From Apibacter adventoris (GTDB taxonomy: Bacteria > Bacteroidota > Bacteroidia > Flavobacteriales > Weeksellaceae), in the NCBI RefSeq assembly GCF_002964975.1, contig NZ_PSZM01000037.1:1-64000 (forward strand): DNA of 64,000 nucleotides, in the 5' to 3' direction. A program made the position numbers and the translations under genes. A model generated the notes under the pieces. It was not told where the DNA came from. It did not search any database and worked only from the letters and a program-made list of their open reading frames with translations. The first letter of the stretch is position 1. Each line of letters begins with the position of its first letter. Positions 1 to 8,767 of the stretch are shown one piece after another.

Positions 1-1
1 A

Positions 2-1195
2 ATTCAGGATAAAACGTTACCACAACCCGGCAAACTAACCTTGGATTGTAATAGTATAAATGGATCCACCTTAGAAGTAGGAAGTTCTTTTAATAAAACA
101 TTACAATTAAAATACACAGTAATCGGAAATCCTATAAACTTTACAGGTTATAAGAAAACGGAAAAAGGGATGACAATAGAAGTAGGCACAGAAGGGCAAC
201 AGATAAGTTTATCCGGAAGTGGAGTAATAGCTGTGACTATAAGTGGAACTCCGACACAAATCGGTATAATACCAATAGAAGTAGAAACAAAAAGTTGTAA
301 CATAACAATTCAGGATAAAACGTTACCACAACCCGGCAAACTAACCTTGGATTGTAATAGTATAAATGGATCCACCTTAGAAGTAGGAAGTTCTTTTAAT
401 AAAACATTACAATTAAAATACACAGTAATCGGAAATCCTATAAACTTTACAGGTTATAAGAAAACGGAAAAAGGGATGACAATAGAAGTAGGCACAGAAG
501 GGCAACAGATAAGTTTATCCGGAAGTGGAGTAATAGCTGTGACTATAAGTGGAACTCCGACACAAATCGGTATAATACCAATAGAAGTAGAAACAAAAAG
601 TTGTAACATAACAATTCAGGATAAAACGTTACCACAACCCGGCAAACTAACCTTGGATTGTAATAGTATAAATGGATCCACCTTAGAAGTAGGAAGTTCT
701 TCCAATAAAACATTACAATTAAAATACACAGTAATCGGAAATCCTATAAACTTTACAGGCTATAAGAAAACGGAAAAAGGGATAACAATAGAAGTAGGCA
801 CAGAAGGGCAACAGATAAGTTTATCCGGAAGTGGAGTAATAGCTGTGACCATAAGTGGAACTCCGACACAATCAGGTTCTTTATCACTAGAAATAAATAA
901 TAGATCATGTAATTTATCTATTGAAAATAAACAAATTAAGAAAAATGAGTTAAAATTAGTCCCTAACCCATTGAATACTTCAGTAGGTAGCATATATATT
1001 AATTCAGATTTTGAAGATAATCATGCAACAATTACTATTTTTGATGTAAGTGGTAAAATTATATATATAAATAATTATATTGTTAAAAAAGGAGAACAAA
1101 AATTAGAATTTAAGTCTCCTGTGTTGAGTGGGATATATATAGTACAATTTAAAAGTAGTAAAATAACCAAAACCCTTAAGTTGATTGTAGAGTAG
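2..1195 (+). CDS. T9SS-secreted repetitive surface protein, C-terminal part (5' end outside window)
   Basis: The reading frame is open from base 2, so the N-terminus lies upstream of the window. What is visible is at least three copies of a 102-residue Ig-like unit; each ends in a segment like ISGTPTQIG, typical of putative Ig (He_PIG-like) repeats of Bacteroidota surface proteins. The last ~75 residues start at VPNPLN and run through FDVSGKIIY and SGIYIVQF to the end, a classic type A T9SS sorting domain, so the protein is probably exported by the type IX system and anchored or released at the surface. Each unit carries Cys residues in DCNS and KSCNI that could pair. The role may be adhesion or gliding, but that is inference. 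A strong hairpin terminator follows. Confidence 0.85.
   Translation: MQDKTLPQPGKLTLDCNSINGSTLEVGSSFNKTLQLKYTVIGNPINFTGYKKTEKGMTIEVGTEGQQISLSGSGVIAVTISGTPTQIGIIPIEVETKSCNITIQDKTLPQPGKLTLDCNSINGSTLEVGSSFNKTLQLKYTVIGNPINFTGYKKTEKGMTIEVGTEGQQISLSGSGVIAVTISGTPTQIGIIPIEVETKSCNITIQDKTLPQPGKLTLDCNSINGSTLEVGSSSNKTLQLKYTVIGNPINFTGYKKTEKGITIEVGTEGQQISLSGSGVIAVTISGTPTQSGSLSLEINNRSCNLSIENKQIKKNELKLVPNPLNTSVGSIYINSDFEDNHATITIFDVSGKIIYINNYIVKKGEQKLEFKSPVLSGIYIVQFKSSKITKTLKLIVE
41..870 (+). repeat. Tandem 306-bp coding repeats (about 2.7 copies plus the tail of another)
   Basis: Units begin at 41, 347 and 653, an exact 306-bp (102-codon) period. Bases 1-40 repeat 307-346, so another copy precedes the window. 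Copies 1 and 2 look identical by eye. Copy 3 differs at a few bases (for example TTTTAAT to TCCAAT, ATG to ATA) and diverges after about 870, where the C-terminal part starts. Such identity implies recent duplication or gene conversion, so copy number may vary between strains and an assembly could miscount it. Confidence 0.95.
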
Positions 1196-1211
1196 AAGAT
1201 AAAAGAACTTT

Positions 1212-1253
1212 AATCAATAAACCCTATTATTTAAATAATGGGGTTTATTGATT
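1212..1253 (+). terminator. Rho-independent-type hairpin
   Basis: An 18-bp stem with one G-U pair (1212-1229 with 1236-1253) closes a 6-base loop just after the stop codon of the repetitive surface protein. The T-run after the stem is short, but the stem is long and contains CCC/GGG. Confidence 0.75.
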
Positions 1254-1259
1254 TATAAT

Positions 1260-1267
1260 TAATTTTG
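1260..1267 (+). promoter_or_regulatory. Candidate flavobacterial -7 box (TAATTTTG)
   Basis: TAATTTTG matches the Bacteroidota -7 consensus TAnnTTTG and lies 20 bases before the ATG of the alpha/beta hydrolase. No matching -33 TTG is at the proper distance, so it is only a candidate. Confidence 0.35.
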
Positions 1268-1286
1268 TAAAAATAGATTTAAAAAT

Positions 1287-2069
1287 ATGGAGAATCAGAT
1301 ATTGCATTCTAAAATATTTGCTAAGCCAGGAACAATTCCAATTTTAATTTTTCACGGATTATTTGGTATGTTAGATAATTGGGGAACTTTAGGGAAAAAA
1401 TTTTCAGAAAATCAGGAAGTACATCTAATAGACTTGCGAAATCATGGAAAAAGTTTTCATACAGTAAGTATGAATTATACAGAAATGTCAGAAGATATTG
1501 TAAACTATATGAAACATTATTCAATTGAAAAAGCAATATTATTAGGGCACTCTTTAGGAGGAAAGGCGGTAATGGAGTGTGCAATAAAACATTCGGATTT
1601 AGTGGAAAAGTTATTAGTTGTAGATATAGCCCCAAAAGCTTATCCACCTCATCATCAGGAAATAATAAAAGCTCTTAAAAGTGTAGATTTTTCTAAAATA
1701 AAAGAAAGAAAAGAAGTAGAAAATATTTTATCACAATATATTCATGAAACAGAAGTGATTCAGTTTCTTATGAAAAACGTGTATAGGACAGATAAAAATC
1801 ATTTTGATTTTAGATTTAACTTAAACACGCTTTCCAAAGACTATAATCAGTTAATTAACAAACCTATTTCTTTTGGAAAGTATGAAGGTCCTACTTTATT
1901 TATTTCAGGAGAAAAATCAAATTATATTCTTCCCGAAGACGAATTTTATATTCGTCAACAGTTTCCTAAAGAAAAATTAGTTATAGTTTCCAAGGCATCA
2001 CATTGGGTGCAAGCAGATAATCCAAACGAATTTTTTGATGTTGTAAACGACTTTTTATTAAACTCTTAG
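1287..2069 (+). CDS. Alpha/beta-fold hydrolase, YbfF-like esterase
   Basis: A 260-residue cytosolic alpha/beta hydrolase. HGLFG (residues 23-27) forms the oxyanion region, GHSLGG places the nucleophile at Ser89, and the catalytic His is probably His239 in SHWVQAD. The stretch after strand 3, LRNHGKS, is typical of the YbfF/acyl-CoA esterase branch. The family hydrolyses short acyl esters or thioesters; the physiological substrate is unknown. The gene ends 10 bases before lpxB, suggesting co-transcription, although the partnership need not be functional. There is no signal peptide and the length is normal for the family. Confidence 0.8.
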   Translation: MENQILHSKIFAKPGTIPILIFHGLFGMLDNWGTLGKKFSENQEVHLIDLRNHGKSFHTVSMNYTEMSEDIVNYMKHYSIEKAILLGHSLGGKAVMECAIKHSDLVEKLLVVDIAPKAYPPHHQEIIKALKSVDFSKIKERKEVENILSQYIHETEVIQFLMKNVYRTDKNHFDFRFNLNTLSKDYNQLINKPISFGKYEGPTLFISGEKSNYILPEDEFYIRQQFPKEKLVIVSKASHWVQADNPNEFFDVVNDFLLNS

Positions 2070-2079
2070 CTATTAATTT

Positions 2080-3192
2080 ATGAGATATTACATAATTGCA
2101 GGTGAAGCCTCAGGAGATTTACATGCATCCAATTTAATGAAAGAAATAAAAAAAATAGATAGTCAGGCAGAGTTTAGATTTTGGGGAGGAGATTTAATGC
2201 AGCATGAAGGAGGACATATGGTAAAACATTATCAAGAATTGGCTTTTATGGGTTTCTCAGAAGTAGTTTCTAATTTAGGAACTATTCTAGGAAATATTAA
2301 ATACTGTAAACAAGATATAAAAACATATAAGCCGGATTGCGTTATATTTATTGATTATCCCGGATTTAATCTTAGAATTTGTAAATACGTAAAAAAAATT
2401 GGAATTAAAACATTTTACTACATATCTCCTCAAGTCTGGGCATGGAAATCCGGAAGAGTAAAAACCATAAAAAAATATGTAGATAAGATGTTTGTTATTC
2501 TTCCATTTGAAAAAGATTTTTACTCAAAATATAAATATAATGTTGATTTTGTAGGACATCCTTTATTAGATGCACTCAATAGCTTACCAGAGTTAAATGA
2601 AAAAATTTTTAGAGAAAAAAACAATCTTTCTGATAAACCTCTTATTGCTTTATTACCTGGAAGTAGAAAACAGGAAATAAAAAAAATGTTATCGGAAATG
2701 TTATCAATAGAAAAAGATTTTCCTGACTATGAATTTGTAATAGCTGGAGCCCCTTCTATAGATATTCAATTTTATCAACAATTTTTAAATTCACATGTAA
2801 AAATTGTTTCAAATCAAACCTATAATTTATTAAGAATATCAAAAGCAGCTTTAGTAACTTCAGGAACAGCGACTTTAGAGACAGCTTTATTAAATGTTCC
2901 TGAAGTAGTTTGTTATAAAGGGAGCCGGGTTTCTTATGAAATTGCAAGAAGATTAATCAAACATATTAGATATATATCTTTAGTAAATCTGATAATGGAT
3001 AGTTTAGTAGTGACTGAACTAATACAGAATGATTTAAATTATAAAAATTTAAAGTCAGAGTTGAATAAAATTTTAGAGGAAAAGAATGAACAAAAATTAA
3101 AAATAAAATATAAAGAACTCCGTCATAAATTAGGAGATTCTGGAGCTTCAGAAAAAACAGCTCAATTGATTATAAAGCTATTAAACAATTAA
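2080..3192 (+). CDS. lpxB: Lipid-A-disaccharide synthase
   Basis: A GT19 glycosyltransferase that joins UDP-2,3-diacylglucosamine and lipid X to form the tetra-acyl disaccharide of lipid A at the inner membrane. The N-terminal GEASGD motif (residues 8-13) is diagnostic. Further LpxB landmarks are YISPQVWAWK, the VGHPL segment, LLPGSRKQEI and, near the C-terminus, TSGTATLETALL. At 370 residues it is close to family length and appears intact. It follows the esterase gene by 10 bases. Its presence agrees with an outer membrane carrying the polysaccharide made by the locus at 36-58 kb. Confidence 0.95.
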   Translation: MRYYIIAGEASGDLHASNLMKEIKKIDSQAEFRFWGGDLMQHEGGHMVKHYQELAFMGFSEVVSNLGTILGNIKYCKQDIKTYKPDCVIFIDYPGFNLRICKYVKKIGIKTFYYISPQVWAWKSGRVKTIKKYVDKMFVILPFEKDFYSKYKYNVDFVGHPLLDALNSLPELNEKIFREKNNLSDKPLIALLPGSRKQEIKKMLSEMLSIEKDFPDYEFVIAGAPSIDIQFYQQFLNSHVKIVSNQTYNLLRISKAALVTSGTATLETALLNVPEVVCYKGSRVSYEIARRLIKHIRYISLVNLIMDSLVVTELIQNDLNYKNLKSELNKILEEKNEQKLKIKYKELRHKLGDSGASEKTAQLIIKLLNN

Positions 3193-3261
3193 CAATAATT
3201 TGTATTTATATATCTATTACTTTAATAGAATTAATAATTAAATTCATGTAAAAAAACTTAA

Positions 3262-3269
3262 TATATTTG
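3262..3269 (+). promoter_or_regulatory. Candidate -7 box (TATATTTG) for the IscA/SufA-type gene
   Basis: TATATTTG fits TAnnTTTG and lies 28 bases upstream of the start codon at 3298. No convincing -33 TTG is present. The AT-rich spacer 3193-3297 holds nothing else recognisable. Confidence 0.4.
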
Positions 3270-3297
3270 TAAACAAGTAAAATTAAAATAAAAGAAT

Positions 3298-3627
3298 ATG
3301 ATTAAAGTTTCCCCAGAAGCACAAAAAAAAGTTATAGAGCTTATGAAAGAAGAAGGCTTTGATTATTTAACTGATTTTATAAGGGTAGGAGTTGAAAGTG
3401 GAGGTTGCTCAGGTTTATCATATAAATTATGTTTTGACCGAAATCATAAACCCGAAGATAAGATATTTGAAGATAATGGAATTAAAATATTAGTTGATAA
3501 AAAATCATTTCTTTATTTGGTTGGAACAACACTAGAATATTCAGGCGGATTAAATGGAAAAGGCTTTGTTTTTAATAATCCTAATGCGCAAAGAACATGC
3601 GGATGTGGAGAGAGCTTTGCAGTTTAA
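3298..3627 (+). CDS. Iron-sulfur cluster assembly carrier, IscA/SufA/ErpA family
   Basis: An A-type carrier protein of 109 residues that passes Fe-S clusters from a scaffold to apoproteins. The three invariant cysteines are visible: Cys37 in GGCSGLSY, and Cys101 and Cys103 in the terminal TCGCGESF. Length and motif spacing are standard. It lies ~900 bases upstream of sufB, separated by a lipoprotein gene on the opposite strand, so a SufA role is likely, but sequence alone does not separate SufA, IscA and ErpA. Confidence 0.9.
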   Translation: MIKVSPEAQKKVIELMKEEGFDYLTDFIRVGVESGGCSGLSYKLCFDRNHKPEDKIFEDNGIKILVDKKSFLYLVGTTLEYSGGLNGKGFVFNNPNAQRTCGCGESFAV

Positions 3628-3663
3628 ATATTATTCATATAAATTTTTAAATAAAAATAGATA

Positions 3664-4089
3664 TTATTTTTCATTGATTGCAGCTTCTAAATCGTTAGTT
3701 AAACCTAGAATGTAATTATTGTATTTTTTTAGTTCATTTGAATCCGTAACTAATTTTTTTGAGATGAATTGTTCTTTTTTAGTCCATTCCTTAGCTTTTA
3801 AACCTAAAGATGTTAGTCTTGGAATATCTTTGGATTTTATAGCTTTTATATATTCTTTGACATAAGCATCATAATCTATTACATATTGTTGAACTTCTTT
3901 GTCTTTAAAAATTGGAATTTGAATTAATGTTGATCTTTCATTTGTAAGCCCATTAATGGTTTCTAAAGAGGAAGAATCTTTTTTAATTATATTATTAGTA
4001 AGTTCAGAAATCTTTTTGGATTCTTTACAGGAAGTAAAATAGCTTAAACAAATAATAAAAGATAATGTAAAAGATAATAATTTGTTCAT
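3664..4089 (-). CDS. Small putative lipoprotein of unknown function
   Basis: I do not recognise a family. The ATG at 4089 gives 141 residues, beginning with a basic Met-Asn-Lys, a hydrophobic stretch and Cys21 in a loose lipobox (FTSC), as in many Bacteroidota lipoproteins. A longer frame to 4188 exists but adds a sequence with no signal-peptide logic, so the internal start is preferred. The mature part is charged and apparently helical (for example KSKDIPRLTSLGLKAKEW), suggesting a periplasmic or surface helical domain. It sits between the A-type carrier and sufB on the opposite strand, converging on the carrier gene. Confidence 0.6.
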   Translation of the reverse strand: MNKLLSFTLSFIICLSYFTSCKESKKISELTNNIIKKDSSSLETINGLTNERSTLIQIPIFKDKEVQQYVIDYDAYVKEYIKAIKSKDIPRLTSLGLKAKEWTKKEQFISKKLVTDSNELKKYNNYILGLTNDLEAAINEK

Positions 4090-4449
4090 GAAAATAATAA
4101 TTTTTTCTATTTTAGAAAAACAAATAATATTAGTATTATAATTAAAATTTATTGCACAAAATAGAATAATAATTTCGCAAAAATACATTAATTATTTTTA
4201 CCACATAAAATCAAATATAATTAATAAAAAAAGATAACAATAATAATTATAATATTAAATAGATATAAATATTAATTATTTACATACAATACAAACAAAA
4301 AACAACATATAATATAAAATTTATAAGAGTATTTTTAAAATATTTACGAATAAATAAAATAAAAAATGCAGAAGATCAAATATTTTAAAGATAAAATCAT
4401 ATTATTAATAAAATCTATTAGTTACATATTATATAAAAAATAATCTTAC
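4090..4449. other. AT-rich intergenic stretch without a recognisable gene
   Basis: About 360 bases of very AT-rich DNA between the divergent lipoprotein gene and the sufB promoter region. No open frame with family features, RNA gene or clear repeat was seen. Confidence 0.5.
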
Positions 4450-4457
4450 TATTTTTG
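4450..4457 (+). promoter_or_regulatory. Candidate sufB -7 box (TATTTTTG)
   Basis: TATTTTTG matches TAnnTTTG and would place transcription start near 4463, about 40 bases before the sufB ATG. There is no clear -33 TTG. Confidence 0.45.
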
Positions 4458-4468
4458 TGTTTAAAACT

Positions 4469-4483
4469 AATCTAAATTAGATT
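4469..4483 (+). promoter_or_regulatory. 15-bp palindrome at the expected sufB transcription start, possible operator
   Basis: AATCTAA-A-TTAGATT is a perfect inverted repeat with a single central base, 21 bases before the sufB start codon and just downstream of the candidate -7 box. Its location would suit a repressor that senses Fe-S or iron status. No regulator gene is in the window, so binding is inference. Confidence 0.35.
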
Positions 4484-4504
4484 TTATCAATATAGTTTAG
4501 CAAA

Positions 4505-5959
4505 ATGAGTAAAACAAAATATACAGAAGAAGAGTTAAGGATAGATCTTGAAAATCAAGAGTACGAATATGGTTGGGCAAGCAACTTGGAATATGAAGAT
4601 TTTCCTATGGGATTAAGTGAGGAAATAGTGAGAGAAATTTCTGAAAGAAAAAATGAGCCTGAATGGATGTTAAATTGGAGATTAGAATCATTTCATATTT
4701 GGGAAAAGATGATGCCTCCCCATTGGGCTAATGTGTCTTTTAATGAACCAGATTTTCAGGCAATAAAATATTATGCAGTTCCTAAAAAGAAAAAAGAGTT
4801 AAGTGGTTTAGATGAGGTAGATCCCGATTTATTAAAAACTTTTGAGAAACTAGGCATATCTTTAGAAGAACAGAAAAGATTAACAGGTGTAGCAGTAGAT
4901 GCTGTTATAGATAGCGTTTCTGTAAAAACAACTTTTTCAGAAACGCTAGCAGAAAAAGGAATTATATTTTGTTCAATTAGTGAGGCGATACAAAAACATC
5001 CTGAAATAGTAAAAAAATATTTAGGGAAAGTGGTGCCTAGAGGAGATAACTTTTATGCCGCATTAAATTCTGCTGTTTTTTCGGATGGATCATTTTGCTA
5101 TGTTCCCAAAGGAGTAAAATGCCCTATGGAATTGTCTACTTATTTTAGAATAAACCAATCTGGAATTGGGCAATTTGAAAGGACTTTATTAATAGCGGAT
5201 GAAGGAAGTTATGCTTCTTACTTAGAGGGATGCACAGCGCCACAACGAGATGAAAACCAGCTTCATGCTGCTGTAGTAGAAATAATAGTCTTAAATGATG
5301 CAGAAATAAAATACTCTACAGTCCAAAATTGGTATCCCGGAGATAAAAAAGGGAAAGGAGGGGTTTATAACTTTGTAACTAAACGAGCATTATGTGAAAA
5401 GAATGCAAAAGTTTCGTGGACTCAAGTAGAAACAGGTTCAGCAGTTACTTGGAAATATCCTTCCTGTATTTTAAAAGGAGATAACTCTATAGGAGAATTT
5501 TACTCCATTGCTGTAACCAACAATTTTCAACAAGCCGATACAGGAACAAAAATGATACATATAGGAAAAAATACTCGATCAACAATTATCTCAAAAGGAA
5601 TTTCGGCAGGAAAATCACAAAACAGTTATAGAGGATTAGTTAAAGTACTTTCTGGAGCAGATAATGCCAGAAATTTTTCTCAATGTGATTCCTTATTAAT
5701 GGGGAATAATTGTGGAGCACATACCTTTCCCTATATAGAAATAAAAAATAAAACAGCTCAGTTAGAACATGAAGCGACAACATCTAAGATTGGAGAAGAC
5801 CAGATTTTTTATTGTAATCAGCGAGGAATAGATACTGAAACAGCTATAGCTTTAATAGTCAATGGATTTAGCCGTGAAGTACTAGATAAATTGCCTATGG
5901 AGTTTGCTATTGAAGCAAAGAAGCTTTTAGAAATTTCCTTAGAAGGCAGTGTAGGATAG
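4505..5959 (+). CDS. sufB: Fe-S cluster assembly protein SufB
   Basis: The scaffold subunit of the SufBC2D complex that builds Fe-S clusters in the cytosol. The 484-residue protein carries SufB hallmarks throughout, including [16 protein letters not shown]-like sequence (here [16 protein letters not shown]), the core [19 protein letters not shown], and the C-terminal [15 protein letters not shown]. Unusually, it is followed by the convergent tonB-like gene rather than by sufC and sufD, so its ATPase and partner subunits must be encoded elsewhere. A palindrome upstream may be an operator. Confidence 0.95.
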   Translation: MSKTKYTEEELRIDLENQEYEYGWASNLEYEDFPMGLSEEIVREISERKNEPEWMLNWRLESFHIWEKMMPPHWANVSFNEPDFQAIKYYAVPKKKKELSGLDEVDPDLLKTFEKLGISLEEQKRLTGVAVDAVIDSVSVKTTFSETLAEKGIIFCSISEAIQKHPEIVKKYLGKVVPRGDNFYAALNSAVFSDGSFCYVPKGVKCPMELSTYFRINQSGIGQFERTLLIADEGSYASYLEGCTAPQRDENQLHAAVVEIIVLNDAEIKYSTVQNWYPGDKKGKGGVYNFVTKRALCEKNAKVSWTQVETGSAVTWKYPSCILKGDNSIGEFYSIAVTNNFQQADTGTKMIHIGKNTRSTIISKGISAGKSQNSYRGLVKVLSGADNARNFSQCDSLLMGNNCGAHTFPYIEIKNKTAQLEHEATTSKIGEDQIFYCNQRGIDTETAIALIVNGFSREVLDKLPMEFAIEAKKLLEISLEGSVG

Positions 5960-5969
5960 AATTAAAAAT

Positions 5970-6845
5970 TTAATTAAAATTGATTCGATAAGTTCCAGTA
6001 GCAGAACTTTTCCCTTTATCGGCTTTAACATATTGTTTTATCCACTTTATACCTGTATTAACCAGACATGTATTACTAATTCCTGATTTTCGGTTTACAG
6101 AAGTCACATTTCCTGTTTTATCAACAGTAAAATTGAATATAACAGTTCCTGTGCCTGAGCAATTATAAGGTGGTACACTCCCTCCTCTTCCCATGGTTCC
6201 CGGTATAAATCCAATTAAATTACGGCCATTTCCAAATCCTTCTCCACCTCCACTACCACTTCCCATTGGATCTCCTTGATTTTGCCCGGGTTTACCATTA
6301 CTTCCATGACCAGTAGAGGAATTGCTATTTCCTTTTCCTTTTAATAAAGCACCAATAGCCTCTGTTCCTTTAATATTTCCGCTCTCTTTTCCATTTCCTG
6401 TTCCTTTAGAAGATTTAGATTTAGTATTATATTTTTCAGCGGAGTTTTGTTTTGTATTATCTTTTGAGGATTTTTTTGTATTAGAAGTAGAGGTAACCGT
6501 CTCTTTAGAAGAAGTATTGGTAAGGTAAGAATTTTCTTCTTTCTCTATTTCATTTGAAGAAGCTAGGGCATCATCCTTTCCTAAAGGATCTCCTCCGTTT
6601 CCTTTTTGTAAATCTTGTTCGGCAGGCTCTTCATCTCCTAAACCAAATGCACTTGTTCCATAATCTGAACCTAAATCAGAATCAAAATTTATATCTATAT
6701 AAGTAGTGGGGGGTGTAGTGAAAAAAGTAGTATGGAAAGTTAGTATTAAAAATAAAATAATTCCTGAAATAAAAAGTGTAATAAGAGCACTGATTATTTT
6801 TTCCTTTTTATTATTTTCGTATGATGTTTTATTACAAGTCGGCAT
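5970..6845 (-). CDS. TonB-family energy transducer
   Basis: The start is taken at the ATG at 6845, 7 bases after the exbD stop; a longer frame would need TTG and would overlap exbD. The 291-residue protein has a short cytosolic head, one membrane anchor (IISALITLFISGIILFLIL), a long low-complexity periplasmic spacer rich in Ser, Lys, Gly and Asn, and a C-terminal TonB-like domain around VIFNFTVDKTGNVTSV. It should transmit proton-motive force from the ExbB-ExbD complex to outer-membrane receptors. The Gly-rich spacer replaces the usual Pro-rich one, as often in Bacteroidota. It closes the exbB-exbD-tonB operon. Confidence 0.85.
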   Translation of the reverse strand: MPTCNKTSYENNKKEKIISALITLFISGIILFLILTFHTTFFTTPPTTYIDINFDSDLGSDYGTSAFGLGDEEPAEQDLQKGNGGDPLGKDDALASSNEIEKEENSYLTNTSSKETVTSTSNTKKSSKDNTKQNSAEKYNTKSKSSKGTGNGKESGNIKGTEAIGALLKGKGNSNSSTGHGSNGKPGQNQGDPMGSGSGGGEGFGNGRNLIGFIPGTMGRGGSVPPYNCSGTGTVIFNFTVDKTGNVTSVNRKSGISNTCLVNTGIKWIKQYVKADKGKSSATGTYRINFN

Positions 6846-6852
6846 TCTAGGC

Positions 6853-7254
6853 TTATTCTTTTTGGATTTGCGGATTTGTAGCAATTAAAACACGATATTT
6901 ATTTCTATTAGCAATATCCATAAGGAAAATAACATCCTTATGTAAAGCATCTGCATCTGCTGCTATTACGAAAGAAGGAGCTGGATTTGAAATGAACATT
7001 GATTTTAAAGTGGGTTCAATCTGTTCCTTAGCAATTTCTTTTTTATTTAAAAAATATTTTCCATCTATAGATACAGCTATATATAATCTTTCAGCCGGCA
7101 TTTCCTGACCTTTGGCATTTGGTAATTTTACATTAAGGGCGGATTGACTAGCAGACGCCGTAAGCATAAAAAAGGTTAATAACAAAAAAATTACATCGGT
7201 AATAGATGCCATACTAAATTCTGCAGATATTTTATTTCTACTTCTTAGTTTCAT
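6853..7254 (-). CDS. exbD: Biopolymer transport protein ExbD
   Basis: A 133-residue single-span protein. Asp20 inside the membrane helix (SITDVIFLLLTFFML) is the conserved proton-path aspartate of ExbD/TolR/MotB-type stators, followed by a periplasmic domain. It starts 10 bases after exbB and is followed by the TonB-like gene, so the three form one operon powering outer-membrane uptake. Many Bacteroidota have two consecutive exbD genes; only one is seen here. Confidence 0.9.
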   Translation of the reverse strand: MKLRSRNKISAEFSMASITDVIFLLLTFFMLTASASQSALNVKLPNAKGQEMPAERLYIAVSIDGKYFLNKKEIAKEQIEPTLKSMFISNPAPSFVIAADADALHKDVIFLMDIANRNKYRVLIATNPQIQKE

Positions 7255-7264
7255 GTTTAAATAT

Positions 7265-7960
7265 CTATATTTGGGTAATAGGTTTATTTAATATATCTAG
7301 AAAATCTATAGCAGTTACTTGTAGAGAATATACTAATTTGTCAATTTTAATAACTAAAATGTTATAAAAAAGATAAGCCAAAAGTCCTACAATAAGCCCG
7401 GCGGCAGTATTAGCCATAGCGGTATAAATACCACCGGCAAGCATTTGAGCACTTGCTTGATCTTCCGAACTAGTAGCAAAAAAAGCGATAATCATTCCTA
7501 TTACTGTTCCTAAGAAACCCAACATAGGAGCTGCTCCGGATATTGTTCCTAAGACTCCTACATTTTTTTCTAAGTCAAAAATTTCCAGTTGAGCAGTATT
7601 TTCTATAGCATCGCTAATATCACGAGTGGGTTTACCAATTCTCATAATTCCCTTATATAAAATACGACTTTCAGGGGTATGTGTTCTTTTGCATAAATCT
7701 AATGCTACGTTTATTTTTCCGTCATGAATTAGATCCCGAACATCATTTAATAATGTTGAGTTATTATTTGAAAATTTTTTAATTGTAAAATACCTTTCAA
7801 AAAATATATACAGTGTAATCATAAATAACAAGAATAAACATATCATTACAAATATACCTATAGGTCCACCATGTGTAATCATATCAATTAAAGAAAAAGA
7901 TTTTTCCTTAATTTCTCCTTGTATTGCTACTGCCTGAATCTTTTGCAAAGAATCGTTCAT
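7265..7960 (-). CDS. exbB: ExbB/TolQ/MotA-type proton channel protein
   Basis: 231 residues with three membrane spans: one near residues 33-55 and a pair in the second half around the signature GTISGAAPMLGFLGTVIGMI and the following MANTAAGLIVGLLAYLFY. With ExbD it forms the inner-membrane motor for TonB-dependent transport. First gene of the exbB-exbD-tonB operon, with a promoter-like box upstream. Confidence 0.92.
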   Translation of the reverse strand: MNDSLQKIQAVAIQGEIKEKSFSLIDMITHGGPIGIFVMICLFLLFMITLYIFFERYFTIKKFSNNNSTLLNDVRDLIHDGKINVALDLCKRTHTPESRILYKGIMRIGKPTRDISDAIENTAQLEIFDLEKNVGVLGTISGAAPMLGFLGTVIGMIIAFFATSSEDQASAQMLAGGIYTAMANTAAGLIVGLLAYLFYNILVIKIDKLVYSLQVTAIDFLDILNKPITQI

Positions 7961-8027
7961 AAATAAATTTTTTTGATTAAAATAAATTAAAAATAGAAAT
8001 AGAGTTATTTTACCCTAATAAAGTGCA

Positions 8028-8035
8028 CAAAGTTA
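8028..8035 (-). promoter_or_regulatory. Candidate -7 box (TAACTTTG) of the exbB operon
   Basis: On the minus strand TAACTTTG matches TAnnTTTG, 68 bases upstream of the exbB start. No -33 TTG is evident at the expected distance. Confidence 0.4.
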
Positions 8036-8132
8036 GGAATTATTATTTTTAATAGGCATAATATAATGAAATAAGTATATGGCTATATAATATAAAAATG
8101 AGAAATAAACAGAAAATATATGCAATCATTAA

Positions 8133-8555
8133 TTAATACAATTCTTCAATTGGAATATTTTCTATTTCCACACCCGCATTTTTCAAAAATTCAATTCCGG
8201 TGATATCTGAGTATTCATGAATATAAACTATTCTTTTTATACCTGATTGATGTATTAATTTGCTACACTCCCTACATGGAGAAAGGGTTACATATAAAGT
8301 GGCACCTTTACATGATTGAGTAGATGCGGCTACTTTTAAAATGGCATTGGCTTCAGCATGAAGAACATACCACTTTGTGTAGCCTTCATTATCTTCACAA
8401 ATATTTTCAAATCCGGTGGGTGTCCCATTGTAACCATCAGAAATAATCATTCGGTCTTTCACAATTAGAGCTCCTACTTTTTTCCTTTCACAATAAGATA
8501 GATTTCCCCATTCTAAAGCCATTTTTAAGTAAGCTATATCATATTTTGTTTTCAT
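8133..8555 (-). CDS. Deoxycytidylate (dCMP) deaminase
   Basis: A zinc-dependent deaminase of 140 residues converting dCMP to dUMP for thymidylate synthesis. HAEANAIL supplies the zinc ligand His66 and proton shuttle Glu68; Cys94 and Cys97 in SPCRECS complete the zinc site. The N-terminal GYNGTPTGFE matches the dCMP deaminase/ComEB branch rather than tRNA or cytidine deaminases. It is a stand-alone gene divergent from the DUF937-OmpA gene. Confidence 0.9.
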   Translation of the reverse strand: MKTKYDIAYLKMALEWGNLSYCERKKVGALIVKDRMIISDGYNGTPTGFENICEDNEGYTKWYVLHAEANAILKVAASTQSCKGATLYVTLSPCRECSKLIHQSGIKRIVYIHEYSDITGIEFLKNAGVEIENIPIEELY

Positions 8556-8767
8556 AAAATAAAAATACTGTTTTTTTAATAAATATATCTTTTTCGTTAG
8601 TTAATAAATTAAAAACTGGTTAAATATGATATATTGTTATATTTTATATTAAAACAATATTTATTTGTTTAAATTTTAATAAATAAAATATATGGAATAA
8701 TATTTGTTATAAAATAATTTGATTTTACATTAATATAAAAAACAAATATTATATAAAAAACATTATA
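8556..8767. other. AT-rich divergent intergenic region
   Basis: 212 bases between the divergently transcribed dCMP deaminase and DUF937-OmpA genes. Promoters for both must lie here, but I find no clean TTG/TAnnTTTG pair, and no other feature. Confidence 0.4.

Noticed and set aside
41-870. Regular repeats considered as CRISPR or satellite DNA
   Set aside because: The period is 306 bp, divisible by three, and the frame is open throughout; it is a coding repeat.
760-993. Minus-strand 77-codon frame inside the surface-protein repeats
   Set aside because: A shadow of the repetitive gene; composition is explained by the plus-strand protein.
4090-4188. N-terminal extension of the minus-strand lipoprotein
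   Set aside because: The extension destroys the signal peptide, while ATG at 4089 gives a proper lipoprotein start.
6846-6884. Longer TonB-like protein starting at TTG 6884
   Set aside because: It would overlap exbD by 32 bases; ATG 6845 follows exbD with a 7-base gap.
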